A stretch of DNA of 64,000 nucleotides. Origin: Polynucleobacter campilacus. Lineage in GTDB: Bacteria; Pseudomonadota; Gammaproteobacteria; Burkholderiales; Burkholderiaceae. Made by a program: the position numbers and the translations under genes. The notes under the pieces were generated by a model. That model worked only from the letters and a program-made list of their open reading frames with translations. It made no database searches and was not told the origin of the DNA. The DNA lies in contig NZ_NGUP01000001.1 of the NCBI RefSeq assembly GCF_002206625.1, positions 1 to 64,000 of the forward strand, given 5' to 3'. Below, in pieces: positions 45,662 through 53,722 of this stretch (within the stretch, counting starts at the first letter, position 1; each line of letters begins with the position of its first letter).

Positions 45662-46556
45662 TTACAAAAGCAATCAATTACCTCTAAGTCATCTTTTACT
45701 TGCCTTAGCCATTATGGCGGTGTGGGGTACCAATTTTGTAGTGATTAAGGTTTCTTTAGATGCCTTTCCGCCATTCCTATTTGCAGCGCTGCGCTTCACC
45801 TTCGCCTTTTTGCCTCTAGCATTTTTTATACCAAGGCCAAAGGTTTCTTGGGGCAATCTTTGTGCCTATGGTGTGGCTATTGGGGTTGGTCAATTTGGCA
45901 TTTTGTTTTTTGCAATCGATGGAAGAATTTCTCCGGGATTAGCTTCATTAGTCGTCCAGACGCAGGTCTTTTTCACCATCGGCCTTGCGATGTTTTTTGC
46001 AAAAGAGCGTTTAAGGCTCTATCAAGCACTAGCTGTCTTGGTATCGATGACTGGCCTTGCAATTATTGGGCTTCATACAGACGCAGATACGACATTTATA
46101 GGAATGGGATTGGTAGTGTTTGCAGGGCTCTCATGGGGTATCGGAAATACAGTGAGTCGTCGTGCCGGCTCAATCAATATGCTCTCTTATGTTGTGTGGG
46201 CAAGCGCTTTTTCACTGCCACCACTCTTGCTAATTTCTTGGATTTTTGAAGGTGGCTGGGAGCAGATGAGCGCTTCAATCATTTCTGCGCCAATGGGTGC
46301 TTGGGCTGGAGTCTTTTGGCAATCGTGGGGTAATACCGTCTTTGGTTATGCTGCTTGGGCATGGCTACTCTCAAAACATCCTGCTGCAGTAGTAGCACCA
46401 GCGCCATTATTAGTTCCAATATTCGGGATGGGGGCGTCGGCTTATTTCTTAAGTGAGCCATTGCCCTTGTGGAAGATTTTAGCAGCGAGCTTAGTGATTG
46501 CGGGCCTGGTTGTGAATCTATTTTGGCCGAGCCTGGAGAAGTATTTTAGAAAATAA
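45654..46556 (+). CDS. EamA/DMT-family transporter
   Basis: 300 residues from GTG 45654, which has GGAG about 10 nt upstream and overlaps the GMC stop; longer starts would lie deep in the GMC gene. Ten predicted helices form two EamA repeats, with the opening LALAIMAVWGTNFVVIKVSLDAFPPFLFAALRF resembling E. coli YdcZ/EamA-type amino-acid and metabolite exporters. It ends convergent to the membrane protein at 46566, 9 bp away. Confidence 0.85.
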   Translation: MNSYKSNQLPLSHLLLALAIMAVWGTNFVVIKVSLDAFPPFLFAALRFTFAFLPLAFFIPRPKVSWGNLCAYGVAIGVGQFGILFFAIDGRISPGLASLVVQTQVFFTIGLAMFFAKERLRLYQALAVLVSMTGLAIIGLHTDADTTFIGMGLVVFAGLSWGIGNTVSRRAGSINMLSYVVWASAFSLPPLLLISWIFEGGWEQMSASIISAPMGAWAGVFWQSWGNTVFGYAAWAWLLSKHPAAVVAPAPLLVPIFGMGASAYFLSEPLPLWKILAASLVIAGLVVNLFWPSLEKYFRK

Positions 46557-46565
46557 GAGATATTT

Positions 46566-46997
46566 TTATAGGCTAATAATAGCTTTTGATGCCCTTGTCC
46601 TCGCAATACTATGCAACAAGAAGATGGCAAAGAACATGAGCCCCACCACCCAATGGATGATCACAACATCTTCTCGAATTTCTACGGGTCCGTAATACAG
46701 TAAACCACCAGTAGTTAATAAGATGGCCAAAAAGCTCAGTTGGCTAAAGCCGCTCACCCATTTCTTTTTTGATTTAAGCCCAGCTTTTAAATGAAAGGGC
46801 AGGACTGAGCCTAGGGCTAGAGTTGCAATCATGGCAAAGATTCCATGGATAGCTAATACATTGTGATTTCCCAAGGTCGATCTTTGAATCTCAAATTCAT
46901 GGCCAAGTAAATATAGGCAGCCACTGATGGAGCAGGCCAGCATGCCGCCAACCACAAATGATCTTTGCCAAGCAGGCATTTTCCCCAAACGACTCAT
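46566..46997 (-). CDS. Four-helix membrane protein with paired histidines (possible di-heme b-type cytochrome)
   Basis: 143 residues, four hydrophobic helices (near 14-32, 47-69, 84-103 and 112-131). Helix 2 carries His51 and His69, helix 4 His115 and His129, placed near opposite membrane faces. That is the pattern expected for two b hemes, as in ferric-reductase-like and b561-like proteins. I do not recognise a named family. It is the last gene of the Fur-box operon and overlaps apbE by 4 bp, so a role passing electrons across the membrane to the flavoprotein is a reasonable inference. Confidence 0.65.
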   Translation of the reverse strand: MSRLGKMPAWQRSFVVGGMLACSISGCLYLLGHEFEIQRSTLGNHNVLAIHGIFAMIATLALGSVLPFHLKAGLKSKKKWVSGFSQLSFLAILLTTGGLLYYGPVEIREDVVIIHWVVGLMFFAIFLLHSIARTRASKAIISL

Positions 46998-47815
46998 GCA
47001 GTAATTCGGATGGCTTTAGCAGAGAAGTGATTTAAGCAAGGATGATCAAGTGCGCTCGTGAGGGCAAGCACTTTAGTAAGAGCATCTGCATAAACACATT
47101 CATTTGCCAGAATGGAATAGGAGCCTGAGAGGTGAATATGCGCTTCAGATTCATCTTGCGCAAAGGGATTAATGATGTGGCTTTGCTGCTGGTCTCGATT
47201 ATTAAAGTAGAGGCCACTCGTAGCGATAGCCCCATTTTGTAGTGAGCCAATATCGATTAACTGGCTCGGCAGATTTGGATTGCGAATTTGTATTGACCTT
47301 GGGGGTTGTCCAAACACCCGAAGATCGCCTCCCGCATTGACACAGCCAGATGCGATTCCATCTGCAATCAAACTCTCTACTGCTTTATCCACTGCAAACC
47401 CTTTAGCAATTCCCCCAAGATCTAGGCAGAGGGGTTTGGAGGAGGTAATGAGTTCTGAGTCTAGAAAATGAACATCTACGATTCCGCCTAGTTGGTATTT
47501 AGATAAATCAATGTGACGTGGCAATAGGCCTGCACTGACTAGTCGATGACCAATGCCGCAATTGAATAAACCATTGGATTGTTTATGAACCTCTTGAGCA
47601 ATTCTGAGAACCTGTGCGGTCCACGGATGAATCTTGAGTGGCACTTGATGAGCCCAGCGATTGATTTGACTGAGCTCACTCAGAGGGTAATGAAAGCCCA
47701 TGAGGTCTTGAATCTCTTTTACTACACCAAATGCTTTATTAACCGCTTGACTGTCGTCTTGATCAATAGAGATCTCAACAAATGTTCCCAAAAGAGCTTG
47801 GCAGCGCATCATCAT
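46994..47815 (-). CDS. apbE: FAD:protein FMN transferase (ApbE)
   Basis: 273 residues. It attaches FMN covalently to a Thr/Ser in flavoproteins outside the cytosol. It opens RCQALLGTFVEISID, with the family's DLGGIAKGFAVDKAVESL near residues 125-142 and SGCVNAGGDLRVFG near 151-164. AIATSGLYFNN near 195 and a C-terminal CVYADALTKVLAL carry the Mg-binding Asp and Thr. At under 300 residues it is somewhat short and lacks an obvious signal peptide. It overlaps both neighbours by 4 bp; its target is surely the FMN-binding protein encoded just upstream. Confidence 0.9.
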   Translation of the reverse strand: MMMRCQALLGTFVEISIDQDDSQAVNKAFGVVKEIQDLMGFHYPLSELSQINRWAHQVPLKIHPWTAQVLRIAQEVHKQSNGLFNCGIGHRLVSAGLLPRHIDLSKYQLGGIVDVHFLDSELITSSKPLCLDLGGIAKGFAVDKAVESLIADGIASGCVNAGGDLRVFGQPPRSIQIRNPNLPSQLIDIGSLQNGAIATSGLYFNNRDQQQSHIINPFAQDESEAHIHLSGSYSILANECVYADALTKVLALTSALDHPCLNHFSAKAIRITA

Positions 47816-48345
47816 TTTGCTTTTAATGCCAAGTCATAGAGAGTTAGTACTCGTTTCACACCATCAGTCAGATGTTTGCAAGAAAGGGTTGCGCCTCCAA
47901 TATTCTGAATATCTTGATTGAGTTTGATGGGATCTTTTATAGTCTTCCCGGCAAATTGCTGACGCCAATGGGCTTCTGCTATCTCATAGCCATAAGATTC
48001 AACGTATTCCAAAATCTCAACGCCTAAAATACTGCCGTTGGGGGCAATCCCCACGGCATACGTAATCGTTTCGTGTTTACCTACTACTTCATCAATGATC
48101 AGCCAACTTCCATCGGCAGCCTTCCAGATGCGCTCCCCTTGAAAGGGGTAGCGAATGCTAGATGCCACCCGCATTCTTTCTTGTAGGTCATCGGTAATGA
48201 GGATGGGTGCTTTTGTGAGCTGCTTATTGGGAAACAGAATTTTCTGCGCTTGCTCAGCACTTACATAAATTTTTGCCTGAGCAATGATGGGTGTACTGAT
48301 CATTGCTAGCCCAAGGATTGCAAAAGGGTTGGGTTTCCAGTTCAT
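47812..48345 (-). CDS. FMN-binding domain periplasmic protein
   Basis: 177 residues with a signal peptide (FAILGLAMISTPIIAQA). The PF04205-type domain covers roughly residues 90-175: YAVGIAPNGSILGVEILEYVESYGYEIAE, WRQQFAGKTIKDPI, and the attachment motif GGATLSCKHLTDGVKR, where the Ser/Thr after GAT receives FMN from ApbE. Similar domains occur in NqrC/RnfG and in extracellular electron-transfer flavoproteins. It overlaps apbE by 4 bp and follows the outer-membrane gene after 8 bp. Confidence 0.88.
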   Translation of the reverse strand: MNWKPNPFAILGLAMISTPIIAQAKIYVSAEQAQKILFPNKQLTKAPILITDDLQERMRVASSIRYPFQGERIWKAADGSWLIIDEVVGKHETITYAVGIAPNGSILGVEILEYVESYGYEIAEAHWRQQFAGKTIKDPIKLNQDIQNIGGATLSCKHLTDGVKRVLTLYDLALKAK

Positions 48346-48353
48346 GACTCTGT

Positions 48354-49268
48354 TTAGTTCAATGGAAAGCCAACTTTGACAATAAATTCATTTACGGTAT
48401 GGCTGTCCCAGACTCGAGCGTTGGAGCATTCTGCTTCGCCTCCACCCATACAGTTGCCACCCGCAAGTTGATAGCGCCAAGCACCCGTCACCCACCAGTC
48501 TTTGGAAGCGTAGTGCATATTGGGACCAACAAAGGTAGCGCGTTGCACTTGGTTGCGAAGATTGAGTTCTGAGTAATCGTTATGAAAGCGAGCCTCTACC
48601 CCAGCCGACCACTTCGGAGCAAAGCGATAACTAGCACCCACTAAAAAATCGAGCATAGACTCAGGTACATTACCGTTCTCAATAAACTTCAGGCGCTCGT
48701 TTGCGACTACGACGTTACCAGCAAGTATGAGGCGGTCATCCATGAAATTGGACTGCAACAAGAGTCTAGCTGCGAGCTCATCTTTATTTTTACCCCAGGT
48801 AGGCTCGAAATAAAAGCCAACGCCAACAGGTGATGTCACTGGATTGGTGAGTCGATAAATAGCTTCGAGTGAGACACCTTCAATACCGCTCTTTCTGTAT
48901 GCGGTAGCAGGATCGTGCGAGGAAGGTACTGCATAGCCGCCAGTGCAAGTGGGCTCGTCGCCGCAGGCATCAGGGTTAGTGTAGTTCTGACTGGCATTGG
49001 TGTAATACGAATTGATATAGCCCGCGACTTGCAAATCATTTGTTAGGCCATATTCCAATTCTGATCTGGCGGTCCAGGCTTCGTAAGTTCCTGCTGCCTG
49101 CTGTTGATTGAGCTGAAGGCGCTGTTCAAATTCCAGCTTGCCTTTGGGTTGAAGATCTAGCGTATAGATCCAGCCAAATACTCCTTCGCCTGCATGGGCA
49201 AAAGAGAAATGAAGGGCAGTTGCAAGGATGAAGCTAAAGGCGATCAGTCTTTTGATGGTTATTTTCAT
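48354..49268 (-). CDS. Outer-membrane-type beta-barrel protein of unknown function
   Basis: 304 residues with a signal peptide ending FAHAG near residue 27. The rest alternates polar and aromatic residues like a barrel (GVFGWIYTLDLQPKGKLEFEQRLQLN, ELEYGLTNDLQVAGYINSYY, SAGVEARFHNDYSEL) and ends in a strand EFIVKVGFPLN. A Cys-rich loop (CGDEPTCTGG) lies near residue 102. Relatives are annotated DUF6662-like or conserved hypothetical. It is first in the operon directly behind two Fur-box-like sites, so a role in iron acquisition is likely but unproven. Confidence 0.7.
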   Translation of the reverse strand: MKITIKRLIAFSFILATALHFSFAHAGEGVFGWIYTLDLQPKGKLEFEQRLQLNQQQAAGTYEAWTARSELEYGLTNDLQVAGYINSYYTNASQNYTNPDACGDEPTCTGGYAVPSSHDPATAYRKSGIEGVSLEAIYRLTNPVTSPVGVGFYFEPTWGKNKDELAARLLLQSNFMDDRLILAGNVVVANERLKFIENGNVPESMLDFLVGASYRFAPKWSAGVEARFHNDYSELNLRNQVQRATFVGPNMHYASKDWWVTGAWRYQLAGGNCMGGGEAECSNARVWDSHTVNEFIVKVGFPLN

Positions 49269-49299
49269 AGTCGTATCAGGTAGGTGGTTGAAAAAATCT

Positions 49300-49348
49300 A
49301 AATGAGAATGGTTCTTAATATATCACTAAATGAGAATGATTCTCAAAT
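49300..49348 (-). promoter_or_regulatory. Two Fur-box-like operator sites
   Basis: Site 2 is a perfect 7-1-7 inverted repeat TGAGAATGATTCTCA (49331-49345). Site 1 is TGAGAATGGTTCTTA (49303-49317), a weaker copy 28 bp closer to the operon. Both match the Fur core TGATAATnATTATCA closely and lie 35-77 bp upstream of the outer-membrane gene, where the promoter should be. They predict derepression at low iron. Confidence 0.82.
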
Positions 49349-49422
49349 AGAAAAATGACCGAGTTCTGATAAATGGTTTTACTTATGGGGTTTATCGACT
49401 TTGCTTGTAAGATTTCAGTTCA

Positions 49423-49665
49423 ATGAATGCAGAATCCCTCGAGAAACTGGTCTTAATGAAAATGCCGTATGGCAAACATGCTGGGCGCGCTCTAGCAGAG
49501 CTGCCAGGAAATTATTTAGCCTGGTTTGCGAGAGAGGGATTTCCCAAGGGAGAGTTGGGTCAGTTACTAGAGCTCATGCACACGCTAGATCACAATGGCT
49601 TGCGTGGGCTTCTGGCGCCTATTCAGCGAGCACATGGTTTGAAAACTAGACTGTCATTATTTTGA
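49423..49665 (+). CDS. DUF3820 family protein
   Basis: 80 residues: the core MPYGKHAGRALAELPGNYLAWFAREGFPKGELGQLLEL (residues ~13-50) is the DUF3820/QSregVF signature. The family is small, cytoplasmic and of unknown function, sometimes linked to virulence regulation in Pseudomonas. Another frame over the same region is a shadow. Its end overlaps the nuclease gene by 9 bp on the opposite strand. Confidence 0.85.
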   Translation: MNAESLEKLVLMKMPYGKHAGRALAELPGNYLAWFAREGFPKGELGQLLELMHTLDHNGLRGLLAPIQRAHGLKTRLSLF

Positions 49666-50682
49666 TCGAACGATCGCAGTGACTCGGTTGCGCTCATAAG
49701 TCACTGTTGCAGAATCAGGCGGACTACTTTGAAGCAAGCTAGGGGTAATTGAAGTTTGGGATCCAATTTGGACGGCAATTTTTTGAGCTAGATCACTATT
49801 GCGGTCATATTGGATCTCAATGCTCGCTACCCGACCTTCTTTAATGCTATTGATGAGTTGATCTAGCTTCGTAGGCGAGTATTCATCAAAAAAGACCGGG
49901 TACCAGCCCCCCATCCTGGCCTTGCTTAACTTGACCTCAGAAGATATTGCTTTGGATGCGGCTACTCCTAAATTCAGTGGTAGATGAAAATCAATCCCGG
50001 TTTTCTGAACGATCTCTTGATAAGAGATCGGCGGACTCATCTGGGCTTCGTTGGTATTTTCGATCCAATAGGCCCATGCTAAGTTCTTGCCTGGGTCATA
50101 TACCAATTTAAATAAATGACTTGGAATAGTGACGCGACTACTGCCAATACTCCCACTATTACCAGTAGAGCCGGTGTACACATAAACATCACCAGTCACT
50201 CTTTTGACATAGAGTCGAGTCGGCTCCTCCACATTCTTAACCCAAATACCCTGATTATTTTGTCTAGCCTGAGGCATCATGTTTGCCAATGAGAAGGACT
50301 GGGCCATTGACCGCTCATCAGTCATATCTCCCGCTGGGGCGTTATGGCCACGGTCATAGCCGCTGCCACGGTAGTCTGAGAGCAGTGAGCGCTCTGCTAA
50401 TGGCAATCTAGCCTCCTCATAAAACTGATTGCTTCTTTTGGGGTGAGGGGCTGATAGTTGTTCACGACTGAGCTTCTCCACTGTATAGATGGGCTTCTTA
50501 TCTTTTGGTGAGTAATAAATCGCAAAGCTATCAAAACAGAGGTCTCGCCCCACTTCTTGGGTGCTAGGGATTTGCTGCTGGGGAAACAGATCCTTGCATT
50601 CCTCAAATACGGCAAAGGCGCTAAGGGGGCCGAGCAGACCTAGAAGGATGGCAAGGGTAAGAAGCTTACGAAGAGTTTTCAT
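49657..50682 (-). CDS. Secreted DNA/RNA non-specific endonuclease
   Basis: 341 residues with a signal peptide ending SAFAV near 24. The catalytic motif YDRGHNAPAGDM is near residues 105-116 (His as general base), followed by SLANMMPQARQNNQGIW with the Mg-binding Asn, as in NucA/Serratia nuclease. The C-terminal ~85 residues (from about MGGWYPVFFDEYSP) extend beyond the usual nuclease core and are unrecognised. A periplasmic or extracellular role in nucleic-acid scavenging is likely. Confidence 0.88.
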   Translation of the reverse strand: MKTLRKLLTLAILLGLLGPLSAFAVFEECKDLFPQQQIPSTQEVGRDLCFDSFAIYYSPKDKKPIYTVEKLSREQLSAPHPKRSNQFYEEARLPLAERSLLSDYRGSGYDRGHNAPAGDMTDERSMAQSFSLANMMPQARQNNQGIWVKNVEEPTRLYVKRVTGDVYVYTGSTGNSGSIGSSRVTIPSHLFKLVYDPGKNLAWAYWIENTNEAQMSPPISYQEIVQKTGIDFHLPLNLGVAASKAISSEVKLSKARMGGWYPVFFDEYSPTKLDQLINSIKEGRVASIEIQYDRNSDLAQKIAVQIGSQTSITPSLLQSSPPDSATVTYERNRVTAIVRSK

Positions 50683-51188
50683 AGGATGTCAGTTTAGGGC
50701 GAGCCAACAAGCTCTTACTTCTTTTTCATCCAGGCTAGCTGTAGAGCTAATCAGAATGAAGCCTCAAGAGAGTAATTTTCATTTGGTAAAGGCTGCCTTT
50801 AGCCTAGAAGGTGCCTCGAAAATAGTGCCTTGCAGCAAGCTGGGATGACTACTACCGGTAGAAATAAGTCTGCCTTCGAACACTAGATGTATGGTTTTTG
50901 GGGATGATTTTTCCTGTTAAATCATAAAAAAATCGGAATTTACTCATTTTTTTGCAGTGTGAAATTAGTACCTCCTAACTTTTATAAGTGATTGATTAAA
51001 ATAGATTAAATATCAATATTCAAAGACATCTAGGGGAGATCCCGTATTTTGAGATCAAAAAGTTATTGAAATAACCTTTGTTATGCTTGACTTGATATAA
51101 GAACTTTTTTAGGATGACCCATGTTTTTAAGATATTGCGCTGCAACATAAACTAGTAGTTAAGTTTCAGGGGTGCCGCAAATAAATAG
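50683..51188. other. Intergenic region without recognised gene
   Basis: About 500 bp between the divergent nuclease and transglycosylase genes. Small open frames extend in from the nuclease shadow but show no family or coding bias. The part from 50,930 to 51,130 is AT-rich and probably contains the transglycosylase promoter. Short inverted repeats are present, none with a T-run. Confidence 0.45.
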
Positions 51189-52178
51189 ATGAATAAATGG
51201 TTAACGAACAATTCGAGTAATTCGCAAGATCAACAGTCGGCAACTTTGGCGGCTAAAGATCTTCTAGCGCATGCTATGACTCCGGTTTACCGAGTCATTA
51301 ATAGCGTACTCGTTGTTGCTGTATTTATGGTGGTGGGACTTTGGCTTTCTGGTAACGGTACAAATGCGGGAGCCTTTGATTTGGCTCGCATCTTGGTTCC
51401 AGATGAAGCGCGTCATATTGTCTGGAGTAATGGCTTTGGCATGCTCGAGCAATATAAGGCTGCAAACGACAGCCCCACCCAAATGGCTGATTCTGAAATT
51501 GCCGCGGTGATCTACAGCAACAAATTAAATCCAATCCCGGCTAGTTTCAATAGTGCTAAGCAGCAGACAGTTGCTTTGTTGATGCCATCAGTTGGGCAGA
51601 TCCAGGTTAAGTCGATTTCCCATTTGGCCGATCGTATTCCAGCCTCCAAGGTTGACCCCCAAGCGCTAGACAGTAACTTGATGAGCTCAATTCAGAATCA
51701 ACGTGCGGTTGCTGATTTCTTTGAGAAGAAATATAAGCTTGATCGCACCAAGATTGAAGAGTATGTTTCGAAAACCATTTTGGTTGCAAAAGAAGTCAAG
51801 ATTGATCCAGTACTTTTATTGGCTGTGATTTCAGTGGAATCAAACTTCAACCCAAACACCAAGAGCCATGCTGGCGCTGAAGGTCTCATGCAAGTCATGA
51901 CCTCAGTACATAAAGATAAATATGAGTTATTTGGTGGCACGACTGAGGCAGTCAAGCCTGAAGTGAACATTCGGGTGGGCGCCTATATTTTGAAGTATTT
52001 GATCGCCACCGCAGGCTCATTGCGCAACGGTTTGAAGTACTACGTAGGCGCTGCCAATGCAGAAAATGATGGTGGTTATGCCGACAAAGTCATGGCCGAA
52101 AGAAATCGTCTGATTAGTCTTTGCCAGACCGGCTCTACCAATCGTGTGACCTTAAATGGCAAAGATTTACGCTCTTGA
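51189..52178 (+). CDS. Membrane-anchored lytic transglycosylase (SLT domain)
   Basis: 329 residues. A cytosolic Gln/Ser-rich N-terminus precedes one membrane helix near residues 38-55 (VLVVAVFMVVGLWLSG). The C-terminal SLT domain, from about residue 195, contains LLLAVISVESNFNPNTKSHAGAEGLMQVM with the catalytic Glu near 217, and GAYILKYLI and YYVGAANAENDGGYADKV later. It would cleave murein glycan strands in the periplasm. Its ATG lacks a good ribosome site. A strong bidirectional terminator follows. Confidence 0.9.
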   Translation: MNKWLTNNSSNSQDQQSATLAAKDLLAHAMTPVYRVINSVLVVAVFMVVGLWLSGNGTNAGAFDLARILVPDEARHIVWSNGFGMLEQYKAANDSPTQMADSEIAAVIYSNKLNPIPASFNSAKQQTVALLMPSVGQIQVKSISHLADRIPASKVDPQALDSNLMSSIQNQRAVADFFEKKYKLDRTKIEEYVSKTILVAKEVKIDPVLLLAVISVESNFNPNTKSHAGAEGLMQVMTSVHKDKYELFGGTTEAVKPEVNIRVGAYILKYLIATAGSLRNGLKYYVGAANAENDGGYADKVMAERNRLISLCQTGSTNRVTLNGKDLRS

Positions 52179-52208
52179 TTTAATGAGCATCTCCATAGAC
52201 GAATAAAC

Positions 52209-52236
52209 AAAAAGACCACCCTAAGGTGGTCTTTTT
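52209..52236 (+). terminator. Bidirectional Rho-independent terminator
   Basis: A perfect 12-bp inverted repeat, AAAAAGACCACC (52209-52220) and GGTGGTCTTTTT (52225-52236), around CTAA. It has A- and T-runs on both sides, so it can serve both the transglycosylase and the converging FKBP gene. Confidence 0.95.
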
Positions 52237-52269
52237 ACATTCTGCTAAATGGGGTGGATGGGATGGTTT

Positions 52270-52617
52270 TTAATTGACGCCATGCAATTCAACATCAAAT
52301 ACTAAAGTGGCATTTGGTGGGATCACGCCACCTGCACCACGGGGACCGTAGCCCATATCAGAAGGAATGATCAGCGTACGTTTGCCACCAATCTTCATGC
52401 CAGCAACGCCTTCATCCCAACCCTTGATGACATGACCAGCGCCCAAAGGGAAGCTGAATATCTGGCCGCGATCTAATGAGCTATCAAATTTTTGACCTTT
52501 ATGATCAGCTGCTTTCTCATCAAAGAGCCAGCCCGTGTAATGCACATCCACGTGATTGCCGGCCACCGCTTCTTTACCCTCGCCTACGACGGTATCTATT
52601 TTTTTGAGTTCAGTCAT
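52270..52617 (-). CDS. FKBP-type peptidyl-prolyl cis-trans isomerase
   Basis: 115 residues, a single FKBP domain without signal peptide. Visible are VHYTGWLFD near 26, [69 protein letters not shown], the standard catalytic and binding residues (Tyr, Phe, Asp, Trp, Tyr). It is probably a cytosolic folding helper. The length is minimal for the family. It shares a terminator with the transglycosylase. Confidence 0.95.
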   Translation of the reverse strand: MTELKKIDTVVGEGKEAVAGNHVDVHYTGWLFDEKAADHKGQKFDSSLDRGQIFSFPLGAGHVIKGWDEGVAGMKIGGKRTLIIPSDMGYGPRGAGGVIPPNATLVFDVELHGVN

Positions 52618-52705
52618 AATATTTTTCCTATTTCACACAAATTGACTGGCTAGTATATTCTGAGCTTTATTAATTCTGATGGAGAGCCTCATTTGGCACC
52701 ATTAC

Positions 52706-53722
52706 ATGACAAATTATTGGCCCAATTCCGCATACAACACCCTCTCAGTTAGCCCAGATCATCAGCTTTTGGTGACCGATGACTTTTTACGTACCTACTT
52801 ACATAGGCCTGAGCTGAGCTTAGTTCCAGAATCTTGCGCCATCGAGCAATCCCTCCATCAGCGTTTGATGCAAAACCCTCGTGCCGATATTACCGATCAT
52901 GAGATCGCTACTATGGCCGATGAGGATATCCAAGAAAACTACCGGGTCTGGTTACGCTATCGAACACGCCTATTAGCTGCAAGCTCCCTAGAGAGTTTTT
53001 ATATGAGCTTATTTAAGGGTGAGGGTGTTGATGTGCCGCCTCTATTTGTTGCCCAATTGGCCCAGATCTTTGTAAGACATATATTGGGGGATCAAGCTCA
53101 GCCACTGGAAGTGCGCATGGGTGAATTGTTCTTCAGAACTCAAATGATTACTGTGCTCGAAGATGCGATTGTGATGGGCGCAGATGAGGAAATAGTGTCC
53201 CGTAACGCCCAAGCTGGTGATACTGGAAACATTATGGATTTACTCAAAGGTAAATCCATGACTATGAGGTCGGCCGATTTAGATGTCTTGCATGAAGAAA
53301 ACGCTACTGAGTACTGGGCTCGAAACGAGGATTTTGATTTTGCAGTACAGCTGAACTTTGGACATGAGCCTATCAATCACTTTTGCCGTGTACTGGAAAA
53401 ATGGATTGAACATTTTCTGGGGGTCAAGGTACGTATTACCCCCATGCAGCAAATCAGTGATCCAAAGTGGTCATGGCATGTTGGTTTAGATGCTGTAGCG
53501 ACCGAGATTCTGAATAAGCTTTACAACAAAGAGCCTGTTGAAGCCGATGAGTTAGAGAAAGTGATCTGCCTGTTTCGTCTTGATTTTATTGATGAGGCAG
53601 CTCTAGCCAAAGCGCAGGCTGGTAAGCCAGTCTATATGGCGATTGCCATGAATGAGCAAAAGCAACTCAAACTCAAACCCCAAAATCTTTTATTTAATTT
53701 ACCGCTCGCAAAAACTTCTTAA
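52706..53722 (+). CDS. DUF6352 family protein
   Basis: I start it at ATG 52706 (338 residues) because the family characteristically begins M-T-x-[FY]-W-P; an ATG nine codons upstream is possible. Recognised segments are LLVTDDFLRTYLHRPELSLVPESCA near residue 22, LEVRMGELFFRTQMITVLEDAIVMGADEE near 135, and NFGHEPINHFCRVLEKWIEHFLGV near 215. The family is cytoplasmic, common in Burkholderiales and of unknown function. Its stop overlaps the MFS gene's stop region on the other strand by 4 bp. Confidence 0.8.
   Translation: MTNYWPNSAYNTLSVSPDHQLLVTDDFLRTYLHRPELSLVPESCAIEQSLHQRLMQNPRADITDHEIATMADEDIQENYRVWLRYRTRLLAASSLESFYMSLFKGEGVDVPPLFVAQLAQIFVRHILGDQAQPLEVRMGELFFRTQMITVLEDAIVMGADEEIVSRNAQAGDTGNIMDLLKGKSMTMRSADLDVLHEENATEYWARNEDFDFAVQLNFGHEPINHFCRVLEKWIEHFLGVKVRITPMQQISDPKWSWHVGLDAVATEILNKLYNKEPVEADELEKVICLFRLDFIDEAALAKAQAGKPVYMAIAMNEQKQLKLKPQNLLFNLPLAKTS

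Noticed and set aside
50561..50848. Plus-strand frame extending out of the nuclease gene
   Set aside because: Most of it is antisense to the nuclease; the remainder has no recognisable domain.
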